A stretch of 64,000 bases of DNA from assembly GCA_035711805.1 (NCBI GenBank), contig DASTBV010000011.1, forward strand, positions 62,001 through 126,000, given 5' to 3'. The stretch is from Gp6-AA40 sp035711805. Its GTDB lineage: Bacteria > Acidobacteriota > Vicinamibacteria > Vicinamibacterales > UBA2999. The position numbers and the translations under genes were made by a program. Shown here one piece after another: positions 1-8,466 of this stretch (the first letter of the stretch is position 1; each line of letters begins with the position of its first letter). Under the pieces are notes generated by a model. The model made no database searches. It worked only from the letters and a program-made list of their open reading frames with translations, and was not told the origin of the DNA.

Positions 1-40
1 CTGCAATGCAGATGCCGCTGCACCCCGCCATTATCCATCC

Positions 41-1213
41 TCAATTCATGAATCGGAGACTACGCTCGAACGCGTCGGCAAAAACGTCCGGTTCCGGCAG
101 CAAACTGACAACGACGAAGGCTTCGTGCGAGAAGTCGAAAAAGTACCCCGGGTGCACCAGCACCCGTTCGGATTCCAGCAGATCCACGATCAGAGCGTCT
201 TCCGGGCGCGTGGCGGGTACGCGTACGGTCGCAAACCAGCCGCCTTCGACGCGCAGGACGTTACATGACGGGTACCGACGTGCGATTTCACGCGCCCGAT
301 TCAGGTTCTCGCGGACGCGTTCGTGGATCACCTCGCGTACCGCCGCGCCGCCCTCCAGCAATGAGGATGCGGCTACCTGAACGGGAGTACTCACCGATAG
401 GAACGCGTCGGCCACGTGTTCGAGCGCGCGCAGCGTGTCGCGCCGCTCAATCGGCGGACCTCCAGCGATCATCCAACCCAGCTTCACCTGCGGCAAGCCG
501 AGCGTCTTCGACGCGCCGCCGAGCGTAAACGCCAGAACGTCGGAACGCGCGGCGAGGTCGGTGACAGGGGCCTCGGTTTCCAGCGCGTAATCGGCGAACA
601 CTTCGTCGACGATCAACGCCCATGCGCGCTCGCGGCAAACGGTCAGGATTTCGGCGAACTCCCGCGGCGACACAAACGAGCCGGTGGGATTGTTCGGGCT
701 GACCAGGATGATCGCCCGGGTAGACACAGGCGCCGCGCGGACCGAGTCCAGGTCGATGACCCAGCGGCCGTGGTATTCGAGCCGATACGGAGCGGCCTGA
801 ACCGCCTCGAGCCGCGTCAGGTGTTCGAACAGCGGGTAACTGGGAACGGGTGCGAGGACCGCTTCCCCCGGGTCGCATAGAAGTTTGAACAGCCAGCTGT
901 ACGATTCGCTGGTGCTGGCGGTCAGGATGACGTCGTCCGGATGGATGGAAACACCGCGGCGCTTACAATCGCGCGCCACGGCCTCGCGAGCGCTGCGCAG
1001 ACCGAATGGGTGCGGATCGTAGCGCAGCGCGCTCGCATCGCCGAGCGGGCGAAGGATCGACTCCGGATACGGCAGCCTGACGCGAGTGGGATTGGACTCC
1101 GTGAGATCGACGATCCGGACGCCGGCCTCCCGTAATCGTTCCAGCGCCCGACTGATTCGGTTCGAGGCCAGCACTGCCGGCAGCCGCGACGACACGGAGC
1201 CTTTGCGATACAC
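41..1213 (-). CDS. PLP-dependent aminotransferase, class I/II
   Basis: Fold-type I aminotransferase that would transfer amino groups between an amino acid and a 2-oxo acid in the cytosol; the substrate cannot be read from sequence. Visible family marks are the SPNNPTG substrate/PLP loop, the downstream VDEVFADY segment (Asp and Tyr binding the cofactor) and GGASKTLGLPQ with the Schiff-base lysine. The open frame extends upstream into the beta-CASP gene. I chose the GTG at 1213, which has AAAGGG about 7 nt upstream and lies just beyond that gene's TAA; a second GTG at 1195 is possible and leaves the N-terminus SSRLPAVLAS. Tight spacing suggests translation coupled to the upstream nuclease gene. 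Family certain, substrate unknown. Confidence 0.88.
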   Translation of the reverse strand: MYRKGSVSSRLPAVLASNRISRALERLREAGVRIVDLTESNPTRVRLPYPESILRPLGDASALRYDPHPFGLRSAREAVARDCKRRGVSIHPDDVILTASTSESYSWLFKLLCDPGEAVLAPVPSYPLFEHLTRLEAVQAAPYRLEYHGRWVIDLDSVRAAPVSTRAIILVSPNNPTGSFVSPREFAEILTVCRERAWALIVDEVFADYALETEAPVTDLAARSDVLAFTLGGASKTLGLPQVKLGWMIAGGPPIERRDTLRALEHVADAFLSVSTPVQVAASSLLEGGAAVREVIHERVRENLNRAREIARRYPSCNVLRVEGGWFATVRVPATRPEDALIVDLLESERVLVHPGYFFDFSHEAFVVVSLLPEPDVFADAFERSLRFMN

Positions 1214-1224
1214 GCTGGTGCCCT

Positions 1225-2601
1225 TTACAGGCTGACGGCCTCGCGGTGGGCCGGCGTTGCAGCGTCCCAGCCGAAGTGCTCGTGGACCCGCTGTTTCAAC
1301 GCGTCCATGGGCACCGGCTCGCCGTGAACCAGAAACAGCCGCCGCGGGGCCGCGGGCAGCGTCTCCAGCCATCGGAGCATCTCATTGCGATCGGCATGTG
1401 CGGACATTGAATCGTTCCGTTCGATTCGCGCGCCTACGGAGATGGCCTGGCCGTGGATCTTTACCTCGCGTGCACCGTCGACAAGAGCTCTTCCCCGTGT
1501 ACCCGCGGCCTGATATCCGACGAACAGCACGGTGTTCCTTGCGTCCGGAAGAGCAGCGGCCATGTGATGCAGCACGCGCCCGCCCGTGGCCATGCCGCTC
1601 GACGAGATCACGATTGCGCTGCGGCGGTTCGCCGTTAACTCCTTGGACTGCTGCGTTGACGCAATCGTCTGGAACCGCGCCGTTGCAAACGTCGAAACGT
1701 CCCTGCGCGCCGGCTGCATGTCCGGATCGAGCTCCGCGACGCGCATGGTGTAGTGCCGGAGCGCTTCGGTCGCCATCGGGCTGTCGACGTAGACAGGAAG
1801 TACAGGTATCCGTTTTTCGCGTTCGAGCCGGCGGACCCAGTAGAGCAGCTCCTCCACGCGCCCGATGGCAAACGCGGGAACGATCAGCTTCCCGCCTCGC
1901 GCCGCCGTATCCTGAATTACTTCCGCAAGTTGAGCCCCGTTGTCATCCTGCTGGTGATCCCGATCGCCGTAGGTCGATTCGACGAGCACGACGTCAGCCT
2001 GAAGAGCGGGATGCGGATCGGGCAGAACAGGACGGCCGTATCTTCCGAGATCGCCGCCAAACAGGATTACCGGACCGCCCTGAAGTCGCATGACGACGAA
2101 CGCGGAACCAAGAAGGTGACCCGCGGGCAGAAACTCCACCGACACACCCGCGGCAATCTCGATTGCCCGCTGATAACCCATCGGCTGGAGCATCGTCAGC
2201 GCGCGCTGCGCCTCGACTTCCGTGTAGAGCGGCAGCGCGGGATCGTGGCGTGAGTACTTGTGCTTGTTTGCCTGGCGCGCATCCTCTTCCTGGATTCGCG
2301 CGGAATCCGGCAGCACGAGCCGGCACAAATCCATCGTTCCCGCAGTGCAGAACACACGGCCGGTGAAGCCTTTGGCGACGAGCCGCGGCAGATAGCCGAC
2401 GTGATCCAGGTGCGCGTGCGTCAGGACGACGGCGTGAATGGAGGCGGGCTCGACCGGAAACGGTTCCCAGTTTCGCTCGCGGAGCTCCTTCAGCCCCTGG
2501 AACAGTCCACAGTCCACCAATACACGTGAGCCGCCGTGTTCAATCAGGTACTTGGAGCCGGTAACCGTCCGTGCAGCGCCGAGGAAGGTCAGTTGAGCCA
2601 C
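1225..2601 (-). CDS. MBL-fold beta-CASP RNA-processing hydrolase
   Basis: Metallo-beta-lactamase-fold hydrolase of the CPSF/YSH1-like beta-CASP group, which acts on RNA with two zinc ions. The zinc motif HAHLDH is at residues 62-67 after an N-terminal GAARTVTGSKYL strand typical of this branch. Other marks are the GHLLGSA histidine, the GGDLGR aspartate, the middle beta-CASP domain starting around STYGDRDH, and the C-terminal RNA-specificity segment with SSGMATGGRVLHH, SAHAD and LVHGE. The 458-residue length fits the family. The start is GTG. It is divergent from the Rieske gene with about 70 bp between them and lies just upstream of an aminotransferase. The exact RNA substrate is unknown. 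Confidence 0.92.
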   Translation of the reverse strand: MAQLTFLGAARTVTGSKYLIEHGGSRVLVDCGLFQGLKELRERNWEPFPVEPASIHAVVLTHAHLDHVGYLPRLVAKGFTGRVFCTAGTMDLCRLVLPDSARIQEEDARQANKHKYSRHDPALPLYTEVEAQRALTMLQPMGYQRAIEIAAGVSVEFLPAGHLLGSAFVVMRLQGGPVILFGGDLGRYGRPVLPDPHPALQADVVLVESTYGDRDHQQDDNGAQLAEVIQDTAARGGKLIVPAFAIGRVEELLYWVRRLEREKRIPVLPVYVDSPMATEALRHYTMRVAELDPDMQPARRDVSTFATARFQTIASTQQSKELTANRRSAIVISSSGMATGGRVLHHMAAALPDARNTVLFVGYQAAGTRGRALVDGAREVKIHGQAISVGARIERNDSMSAHADRNEMLRWLETLPAAPRRLFLVHGEPVPMDALKQRVHEHFGWDAATPAHREAVSL

Positions 2602-2671
2602 GCGAAGATATTAGTGGAGCAGCGTGCGCCGCTGAGCCTGGTGCGGTCTTGTGTTTGCACCTCGGGGCAGC

Positions 2672-3448
2672 ATGAAGAGCCGGGCTTCGTTCAAATCACA
2701 CCCACTCCACCCGATGTTGATTGTTTACCCGTTCGCATTCCTCACCGGTGCCTTCGGCTTCAGCGCGGCGGCAGCGGCGTCAAAGAAGCGCGAGCTGCGT
2801 GAGGTGGCCGGGTACCTCATCCCGGCCGGTATCGTTGCCGGCCTCGTCGCGGCTGTGCCGGGCGTCATCGACTACCTTTCCGTCGTGCCGCCGCACAGCT
2901 CAGGCAAGGATCGCGCGCGGAAACATGCGTTGCTGAACACGACGGGGTTGGGGCTGTTTACAGCGAGCTGGCTGCTGGAGCGAAACGGCCGCCGTCCGAC
3001 GGCATCGTTCCTCCTCCAGGGACTGGGTTCCGCGGTCATGTCGGTTGCAGGTTTTCTCGGCGGAACACTCGTCTACCGGAACCAGATTGCCATCGATCAT
3101 CGCTACGCGAATGCCGGACGCTGGCAGGAGGAAGAGCGGGCCCACGCCGGCAGCCGCGCGCTGACCTCGGCGGCTGCGCCTCTGGGTGTCAACCAGATGA
3201 AGCTTGTCCATGTGGACGAGGCACGGATCGTCGTGGCGCGCACCGAAGATGGCTACGCCGCCTTCCAGGATCGGTGCACGCACAAAGGCGGACCGCTGTC
3301 GGACGGCGCGCTGATCTGCGGCACGGTCCAGTGCCCGTGGCATGGATCGCAATTCGACGTGCAGACCGGCGAAGTCAAGTGCGGTCCGGCACAGGAAAAC
3401 ATCAGGACATACGAGATCGACGACGCGCACCGCGTCAGGCCCGCCTAG
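2672..3448 (+). CDS. DUF2231 membrane domain fused to Rieske [2Fe-2S] domain
   Basis: The N-terminal half carries about four hydrophobic segments beginning SHPLHPMLIVYPFAF, typical of DUF2231 membrane proteins. The C-terminal third is a Rieske ferredoxin domain: in the 258-residue product C202-T-H204 with the following KGGPL, and C221-P-W-H224-G, hold a [2Fe-2S] cluster. It is probably a membrane-anchored electron carrier; the partner is not evident. The open frame allows a GTG at 2651, but the ATG at 2672 has a GGGGC element upstream and begins the conserved part. It is divergent from the beta-CASP gene and convergent with the SDR gene (stop to stop about 12 bp). Confidence 0.85.
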   Translation: MKSRASFKSHPLHPMLIVYPFAFLTGAFGFSAAAAASKKRELREVAGYLIPAGIVAGLVAAVPGVIDYLSVVPPHSSGKDRARKHALLNTTGLGLFTASWLLERNGRRPTASFLLQGLGSAVMSVAGFLGGTLVYRNQIAIDHRYANAGRWQEEERAHAGSRALTSAAAPLGVNQMKLVHVDEARIVVARTEDGYAAFQDRCTHKGGPLSDGALICGTVQCPWHGSQFDVQTGEVKCGPAQENIRTYEIDDAHRVRPA

Positions 3449-3459
3449 CGGCCGGCGAT

Positions 3460-4200
3460 CTACTTCAGATGCCGTCCGCCGTCGACGCGAATGGTTTCGC
3501 CGGTGATGAAATCGGCGTCAACGAGTGCGAGCACGGCCTTGGCTATCTCGTTCTCGCCGCCCCAGTGACCGAGCGGTGTCGCGTGCTCGACCTTCGCAAA
3601 CTCCTCATCAGACACGGACTCGGGCGCCACAATCGGCCCGGGGGCGATCGCGTTGACCAGAATCTGATCGGGCGCCAGCTCGAGCGCCAGCGCTTCGGTC
3701 AGCGCGATCACCCCCGCCTTCGCCACGTAGTACGTCAGGTAGCCTGTGTACCGTGGCCGTCCGCTTCGCGCGACCCAGTCGGCGAAATTGATGATGCGGC
3801 CGCCGCGCAACCGGCGCATATGCGGAATCGCCGCGCGCGCGCACAGCCAGCTGGCGCTGAGATCGACGGCAAGCTGGCTATTCCAGTCCTCGAGCGTCAG
3901 TTCGTCTACCGGCTTGGCGACATACTTCGACGCCATGTTGATCAGCACGTCGAGACGGCCGAAGGCATCGACGGTGTCGTCGACGACGCGCTCGCATGAG
4001 GCAGGGCTCGAAAGATCCGCCTGGAGGAGAAGCACGCGCCGGCCCAGCGCACGGACAGCATCCGCAGTCTCTTCCGCCTCGGCGCGCGAACGCCGGTAGG
4101 CGAGCGCGATATCAGCGCCGCCGCGCGCCAGCTCGGTCGCCACGACGGCGCCGATTCTGCGACCGCCGGTGATGAGGGCGACCCGTCCAGCGAGCTCCAT
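3460..4200 (-). CDS. SDR oxidoreductase, pteridine-reductase (PTR1/FolM)-like
   Basis: Short-chain dehydrogenase of 246 residues with an N-terminal Rossmann motif TGGRRIG (one residue shorter than the usual TGxxxGIG), ADL near 61-63, and the active-site pair Y157xxxK161. At the position where most SDRs have the catalytic serine it reads NFAD141W, and the segment GYLTYYVAKAG follows. Asp in place of Ser, followed by GYxxYxxAK, is the arrangement of pteridine reductases (Leishmania PTR1 and FolM-type enzymes). I infer NADPH-dependent reduction of a pterin or folate, unproven. A three-residue insertion lies between D141 and Y157. The ATG at 4200 is chosen because the upstream frame (to 4425) is non-conserved. 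Confidence 0.85.
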   Translation of the reverse strand: MELAGRVALITGGRRIGAVVATELARGGADIALAYRRSRAEAEETADAVRALGRRVLLLQADLSSPASCERVVDDTVDAFGRLDVLINMASKYVAKPVDELTLEDWNSQLAVDLSASWLCARAAIPHMRRLRGGRIINFADWVARSGRPRYTGYLTYYVAKAGVIALTEALALELAPDQILVNAIAPGPIVAPESVSDEEFAKVEHATPLGHWGGENEIAKAVLALVDADFITGETIRVDGGRHLK

Positions 4201-4329
4201 CGGCGATAAGTCTAGTGGACGGAACGCGCGTCGATTTGCCGGTACGCGAAAGAGCTTTCCGGCCCCGTAAGGAAACCGTCGGGACCGCTGATGTAAGTCA
4301 TTGCGCTGCTTGGGATTGCGAGTGGTCTG

Positions 4330-4425
4330 GTTCGTGCTCCCCCGATCACACCTGGCCCTGTCTGGCATGTCGCCAGGCAGTGCTGGGGGTGTGTGCGTCG
4401 CGTCCCCGCCGCGACGCACGCACAT
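4330..4425. other. Structured intergenic element with nested inverted repeats
   Basis: The 230-bp gap 4201-4430 holds no convincing gene. Its right part is rich in stems. CCCCC (4339-4343) can pair with GGGGG (4385-4389), enclosing CCTGGC (4351-4356) with GCCAGG (4372-4377). An alternative inner stem is CTGGC (4362-4366) with GCCAG (4372-4376). A separate strong hairpin has arms 4390-4402 and 4410-4422 (12 Watson-Crick pairs plus one wobble). It lies just downstream of the PAP2 stop on the minus strand, so it may act as a terminator, but no T-tract follows. A small structured RNA or 3' UTR is the alternative. Confidence 0.4.
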
Positions 4426-4430
4426 GTAAC

Positions 4431-5204
4431 CTACGGGATTCCTGCCAGGACAACCGCGGCGGCCGCGATTGCTAGCCCAGAAACAACATCGATCACATAG
4501 TGGTAACCGCCGGCGGCGGCTCCGACGCTAATCGCCGCGACGATGGCGGCGAGCGCGGCACCAGCGGGAACCGAAACCACCGCAACGCTGGCCGCGGCTG
4601 CCGCACCAACAGCGACGTGCCCGCTTGGAAACGTGTTGAGACGATGGCTGACGCGGCCCAGCACCTGCGCATTGAGCTGCTCCAGCGCCCCGGTGCGCGC
4701 AACCTGACCCGGCTGAAGCCGCGGGGGCCGGCTGACGAGCCATGGCAAGGTCACGTAACACGCGTAGCCAGACAGGAGGACCGCCAGCCAGTACCGCTGC
4801 ACGTCCGCACTGCCACCGTCCAGCCAGACAACGCTGAACGACAGCGGCACCATTGGATAACAAAGGAGATAGCCGAGTTCGGCGACGGGCTTGAGTGTTT
4901 GCGGAACTGCCGGCAGAACCCGCCGAAACCGGGCGTCGGATCTGCGGAGCCAGTCCTCGAAACGCCCGCCTGCGGACGGGGGAACAAGGAGCGCCGGCAT
5001 CCAGTATCCGGCGATCAAATACGCAATCGGCACCCATTCGCGGAACGTCTGCGCCGCAAACGGAGCTACGGCGAACACTGTGAGCAAGACCGCAGTACCG
5101 AGCGCGCTGGCCTGAAGCCGCGGCGTCGTCCGCAGCGGGAGCAGCCACGCCGTCAGCATCAACGCCGCGAAGTAGGCGGCGACCATCCATTCGTAAACAG
5201 CCAT
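4431..5204 (-). CDS. PAP2-family membrane phosphatase
   Basis: Integral membrane protein of 257 residues with about six hydrophobic segments. The PAP2/acid-phosphatase catalytic signatures are FPSGHV (catalytic His) and, near the C-terminus, GGYHYVIDVVSG (second His and Asp). The family dephosphorylates lipid phosphates such as phosphatidate or undecaprenyl pyrophosphate, or transfers head groups (inositol phosphorylceramide synthase type); the substrate here is unknown. The active site is expected on the extracytoplasmic face. The N-terminal arginine-rich phosphatase motif (KxxxxxxRP) is not obvious, as is common in the IPC-synthase-like branch. It lies downstream of the OmpA-family gene but is separated from it by a terminator. 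Confidence 0.82.
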   Translation of the reverse strand: MAVYEWMVAAYFAALMLTAWLLPLRTTPRLQASALGTAVLLTVFAVAPFAAQTFREWVPIAYLIAGYWMPALLVPPSAGGRFEDWLRRSDARFRRVLPAVPQTLKPVAELGYLLCYPMVPLSFSVVWLDGGSADVQRYWLAVLLSGYACYVTLPWLVSRPPRLQPGQVARTGALEQLNAQVLGRVSHRLNTFPSGHVAVGAAAAASVAVVSVPAGAALAAIVAAISVGAAAGGYHYVIDVVSGLAIAAAAVVLAGIP

Positions 5205-5267
5205 TCAGCGCTGAATTCGAATGTGCATTGTGGAGGCAAACGGGCGCAGCTGAGCCCAAACCGGGCA

Positions 5268-5301
5268 CAAAAAAAGGGCACCCGCGGGTGCGGGTGCCCT
5301 T
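5268..5301 (-). terminator. Rho-independent terminator after OmpA-family gene
   Basis: Perfect 12-bp inverted repeat (5274-5285 and 5290-5301) with a 4-nt loop. On the minus strand the stem is followed by seven T (5275-5269), the classic intrinsic terminator layout. It sits 26 bp after the OmpA-family stop codon and separates that gene from the PAP2 gene. Confidence 0.92.
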
Positions 5302-5326
5302 GAAACCCCCTTGCCAGGAGTTTTGA

Positions 5327-6025
5327 CTACGACAGGATGCGAACGACGACGCGGCGGTTCTGCGCGCGGCCGTCACGCGTGTTGTTCGGCGCGACCGGCT
5401 TGGATTCGCCGTAGCTGATCACGTTGATCTTGTGCAGCGGAACCTGGTGCTGCTCGTAGAGGTACCGCTTCACGACTTCGGCGCGCTCCATTCCGAGCTT
5501 CTCGTTGAACGCCGGGTTGCCAACGTTGTCCGTATGACCCTCGATCTCGATGTAGATACCCTTCGGGTCCGCCTTCGCCTGCGAGACGATCTCGTCGAGC
5601 CGGGCCTTCGCCGTGTCCGGAAGATCGGTGCCTCCGAACTTGAAGTTGCCCTGATCTTCGCTGAGCGTCACTTCATAGACCAGGCGGCGCGAGGACGCCA
5701 CGACCTCGTCGATCCGTCCGCCGAGCTGGGTTCCGACCTGGTTCGCGCGTTCGCTCGCGGCGGCAGCGGCCTTGTTCGCGGCGTCAGCGGTGCTCTGGGC
5801 GCCCGCCGCAGCCTTGCCGGCGGCCTCTGCCTTCTGGTCAACGACCCCGATGCGCTCGGTGTTCTGACGCGTGCGCTCCTGGGTTTCTTCAACCGTGCCA
5901 GTCAGCGTGTCGACCTTCTGATTGACCCCGCCAACCTCGGTGCGGACGAATTTCTTTGTCGCGCACGCCGGCGCCACGGCGACGGTCAGCGCGAGCAGGG
6001 ATGCAGCAACAAGGCTCTTACGCAT
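5327..6025 (-). CDS. OmpA-family lipoprotein with Ala-rich coiled coil
   Basis: The 232-residue product begins MRKSLVAASLLALTV with a lipoprotein-type signal ending APAC, so the mature protein is likely lipidated. An alanine-rich coiled-coil region follows (about residues 25-95). The C-terminal OmpA/MotB peptidoglycan-binding domain is about 115-232, with GHTDNVG and the NRRVVVRIL end typical of the fold. It should tether the outer membrane to peptidoglycan. The ATG at 6025 is preferred over an in-frame GTG at 6058 because it starts the signal peptide; the GAGGAG ribosome site is about 11 nt upstream, rather long. It follows the VWA gene by 37 bp and may be cotranscribed; a strong terminator follows. 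Confidence 0.92.
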   Translation of the reverse strand: MRKSLVAASLLALTVAVAPACATKKFVRTEVGGVNQKVDTLTGTVEETQERTRQNTERIGVVDQKAEAAGKAAAGAQSTADAANKAAAAASERANQVGTQLGGRIDEVVASSRRLVYEVTLSEDQGNFKFGGTDLPDTAKARLDEIVSQAKADPKGIYIEIEGHTDNVGNPAFNEKLGMERAEVVKRYLYEQHQVPLHKINVISYGESKPVAPNNTRDGRAQNRRVVVRILS

Positions 6026-6062
6026 AATCGTGTTTTCTCCTCTGTATACTCGACTCACGTTA

Positions 6063-7016
6063 TTAGCTGGGACGCGGCCGCCCGGCCATATAGCCGCTGC
6101 GCGCGCGAACGATAAGGTCGTTCTTTCGGGCCCTAATCTCGAGCGGGTGCCAGCCCTCCCGTTCTCCCGGCTCGAAGCTGATCAAGTACTGATGACGAAG
6201 CTCGAAAAACAGATCGACGATCGCCTCCGCCGTGTGCTCAGGCATGCTCGCGACGCGCATGTCGCCGCCTGTCCAGCGTGCCAGGTCGGCGAGAGTCGCC
6301 GACTCCGCGACTTTCGCTTCCGTCAGCACGCCAAAATCTCCGCCGGGGTGATCGACGGGGTTAACCACCGTCAGCAGATAAACCGGCACGTCGATCGCGC
6401 TCGCGATGGCCGATACCTCAGGCGGTTTGAGGCGGCTGCCGGTGTCTACGCCGTCCGTGATGACAAAGACGGCCCGATGCCGGTTCGCCCGATCGGCGAC
6501 AAGACGCGCCGTCTCGGCGACCGCGTCGAACAGCGAGGTCTGACCCCAGGGCTTTCCTTCCAGGCGCACGCGCCGCAGGCGGGCAAGGTCGGACGTAAAG
6601 GTCACGATCTCCTGCAGCTTGGAGTCGAAGGTGAAGAGCGCCGCTTCGTCGGATCCGTTGCGGAGCGCCGCCATCGCCACGGTGACGGCGGTCCGGGCGC
6701 GATCGATGTTGCCGCCGACCGACATGCTGCCGCTGATGTCCACCAGGATCGCGAGGCTCACCGGAGACTCGCCCGACTCGAATGTCTGAATCTTTCGCAG
6801 CGCGCCGTCGTCGATGATTTCGAAGTCGGTCTGCTTGAGATCGGTGATGACCCGCCCACGCCGGTCGCGCACGGAGACCGTGGCTGTGACCAGATCCACG
6901 CCGCCGCGGAACGTCGCCTGGTCCTGTGCCTCTGCCGCACCCGACGCCGGGGTCTCGGAGAGGGTGGTCGTCAGCAGTATGCCGAGGACCGTCGGAATCA
7001 GCGTGCGCGTCGTCAC
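6063..7016 (-). CDS. Secreted VWA-domain protein (VWFA-related Acidobacterial type)
   Basis: The 317-residue protein has an N-terminal signal-like segment (residues 1-30), a short beta-rich stretch with ITDLKQTDFEIIDDG, and a von Willebrand A domain from about 85. The metal-ion-dependent adhesion site is D93-I-S95-G-S97, with Thr in GQTSLFDA and Asp in ITDGVDTG. The 'xxDFEvxDdG' segment followed by VWA is the layout of the TIGR03436 family, strongly expanded in Acidobacteria. The function in that family is unknown, probably envelope protein interaction. The start is GTG with no strong ribosome site. Upstream is a divergent promoter region shared with the alanine-type aminotransferase. Confidence 0.88.
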   Translation of the reverse strand: MTTRTLIPTVLGILLTTTLSETPASGAAEAQDQATFRGGVDLVTATVSVRDRRGRVITDLKQTDFEIIDDGALRKIQTFESGESPVSLAILVDISGSMSVGGNIDRARTAVTVAMAALRNGSDEAALFTFDSKLQEIVTFTSDLARLRRVRLEGKPWGQTSLFDAVAETARLVADRANRHRAVFVITDGVDTGSRLKPPEVSAIASAIDVPVYLLTVVNPVDHPGGDFGVLTEAKVAESATLADLARWTGGDMRVASMPEHTAEAIVDLFFELRHQYLISFEPGEREGWHPLEIRARKNDLIVRARSGYMAGRPRPS

Positions 7017-7218
7017 GCCGCCCGCTGTTTCAATGCTCTTGCCATTGGCCGTTAGCCAGCGTGATCAACGACTTACGAGGTGAATCCCGCTATTGGCGCC
7101 ACTCAGGGACCGAAGATCCGTGTAAAAACTTCATCATCGCGGCATTCCGCTGTAAAAAGTCCGGTTTCGGCCTGGGCAGAATGCCTCCCATCCAATCGGC
7201 CTCCAGCGCACGTGTAAG
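7017..7218. promoter_or_regulatory. Divergent intergenic region with repeated TGTAAAAA
   Basis: 202-bp region between two divergent genes, so promoters for both should lie here. TGTAAAAA occurs twice in the same orientation at 7121-7128 and 7151-7158, exactly 30 bp (about three helical turns) apart. No convincing -35/-10 pair was assigned. Confidence 0.35.
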
Positions 7219-8466
7219 ATGGGCTCCAGGGATCCTCGCCATTTGAAGCACGCTACAGAGAGCGGTCGAGCCATACCGGTCGCTTCGCGCGTTCACCGGT
7301 TTTCCTACGCGATCCGGAACATCGTGGCCGAAGCCCGTGCCGTCGAGGCGCGCGGCATGACGGTCCGGTACCTGAACATCGGCGACCCGGTCGCCTTCGG
7401 GTTTCAGACGCCTCCCCACATCGTTGAAGCGGCCGTCGCCGCCATGCGGGACGGCCACAATGGCTACCTTGCGTCCGCCGGTATCGCGCCCGCCCGCGAG
7501 GCGGTGGCCGCCGACTATCAGCAGCGTGGCGTAGGTGTATCACCGGATCGGGTGCTGATCACGACAGGCACATCGGAAGCGATCGAGCTGGCGCTGAACG
7601 CGCTCGTGAACGAAGGCGAGGAAGTCCTCGTTCCGCTCCCGACTTATCCGCTCTACACGGCGGTGCTGGCCAAGATCGGCGCCGTGCCGCGTTACTACCG
7701 CACGGACCCGCGGCGCGACTGGCTGCCGGATCTCGACTCGCTGCAGAGCCTGGTTACCGACCGCACGCGAGTCCTGGTCGTCATCGACCCGAACAATCCG
7801 ACCGGCGCGATGTATCCCGCATCCGTCCGCCGCGCGCTGATTGATTTCGCCGAGCGGCACGATCTGACGATTCTGGCCGACGAGGTGTACGGCGACCTGG
7901 GATTCGAGGGCTCCGTTCCTCCGCTCGGCACGCTGGAACCGGACGCACCGATCATCTCGCTGTCCAGCCTGTCGAAGGCGTATCTCGCGCCCGGCTGGCG
8001 CGCGGGGTGGCTCGTCGTCAGCCCGACTCGACGCCTGGACGACGCGCTGGCCGCGATGAAGAAGCTCGCCGACGGCCGGCTGTGCAGCCCGGGACCCATG
8101 CAGTATGCGATCGTCGCTGCGCTGACAGGCGATCGGTCGCACCAGCCAGTCTTTCGTAAGGCCTTGGCGGAACGCGGCCGGCTGACGAATGAGATGCTGA
8201 ACGCCATTCCCGGCGTCTCGTGCGTTGCGCCGCGCGCCGCGTTCTACGTGTTGCCGTCCGTGGCGCTGCCGCCGGGCAAGACGGACGAGGATTACGTGCT
8301 GGCGCTGCTGCGCGAGACCGGCATCCTCTGCGTGCACGGGTCCGGCTTCGGCATGCGGCCGGAGGAAGGATTCCTCCGGATCGTTTTCCTCGCGGACCCG
8401 CGTGAGCTGGCCGTAATCTATTCCGACATGGCGGCATTCACGGGCGACTACCTGCGACGCAACTAA
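7219..8466 (+). CDS. Class I aminotransferase, alanine-synthesising (AlaA)-like
   Basis: PLP enzyme of 415 residues. Landmarks are GDPVAFGF (55-62), the DPNNPTG loop (190-196), D221-E-V-Y224, and the lysine K253 in SSLSKAYLAPGWRAGW. This combination resembles the AlaA/glutamate-pyruvate transaminase group and broad-specificity aspartate/tyrosine aminotransferases, so alanine or aromatic amino acid metabolism is likely; specificity is not proven. The ATG at 7219 leaves about 20 non-conserved residues before the core, so a later start cannot be excluded. The next gene starts with GTG directly after its TAA, suggesting an operon with the permease and the KBL-type enzyme. Confidence 0.87.
   Translation: MGSRDPRHLKHATESGRAIPVASRVHRFSYAIRNIVAEARAVEARGMTVRYLNIGDPVAFGFQTPPHIVEAAVAAMRDGHNGYLASAGIAPAREAVAADYQQRGVGVSPDRVLITTGTSEAIELALNALVNEGEEVLVPLPTYPLYTAVLAKIGAVPRYYRTDPRRDWLPDLDSLQSLVTDRTRVLVVIDPNNPTGAMYPASVRRALIDFAERHDLTILADEVYGDLGFEGSVPPLGTLEPDAPIISLSSLSKAYLAPGWRAGWLVVSPTRRLDDALAAMKKLADGRLCSPGPMQYAIVAALTGDRSHQPVFRKALAERGRLTNEMLNAIPGVSCVAPRAAFYVLPSVALPPGKTDEDYVLALLRETGILCVHGSGFGMRPEEGFLRIVFLADPRELAVIYSDMAAFTGDYLRRN

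Noticed and set aside
4330..4425. SRP (4.5S/4S) RNA gene
   Set aside because: The conserved GGAAGGAAGCAGCC-type apical loop is not present.
4215..4475. 86-residue plus-strand frame in the structured gap
   Set aside because: Crosses the hairpins and the PAP2 3' end, Cys/Arg-rich without a recognisable fold.
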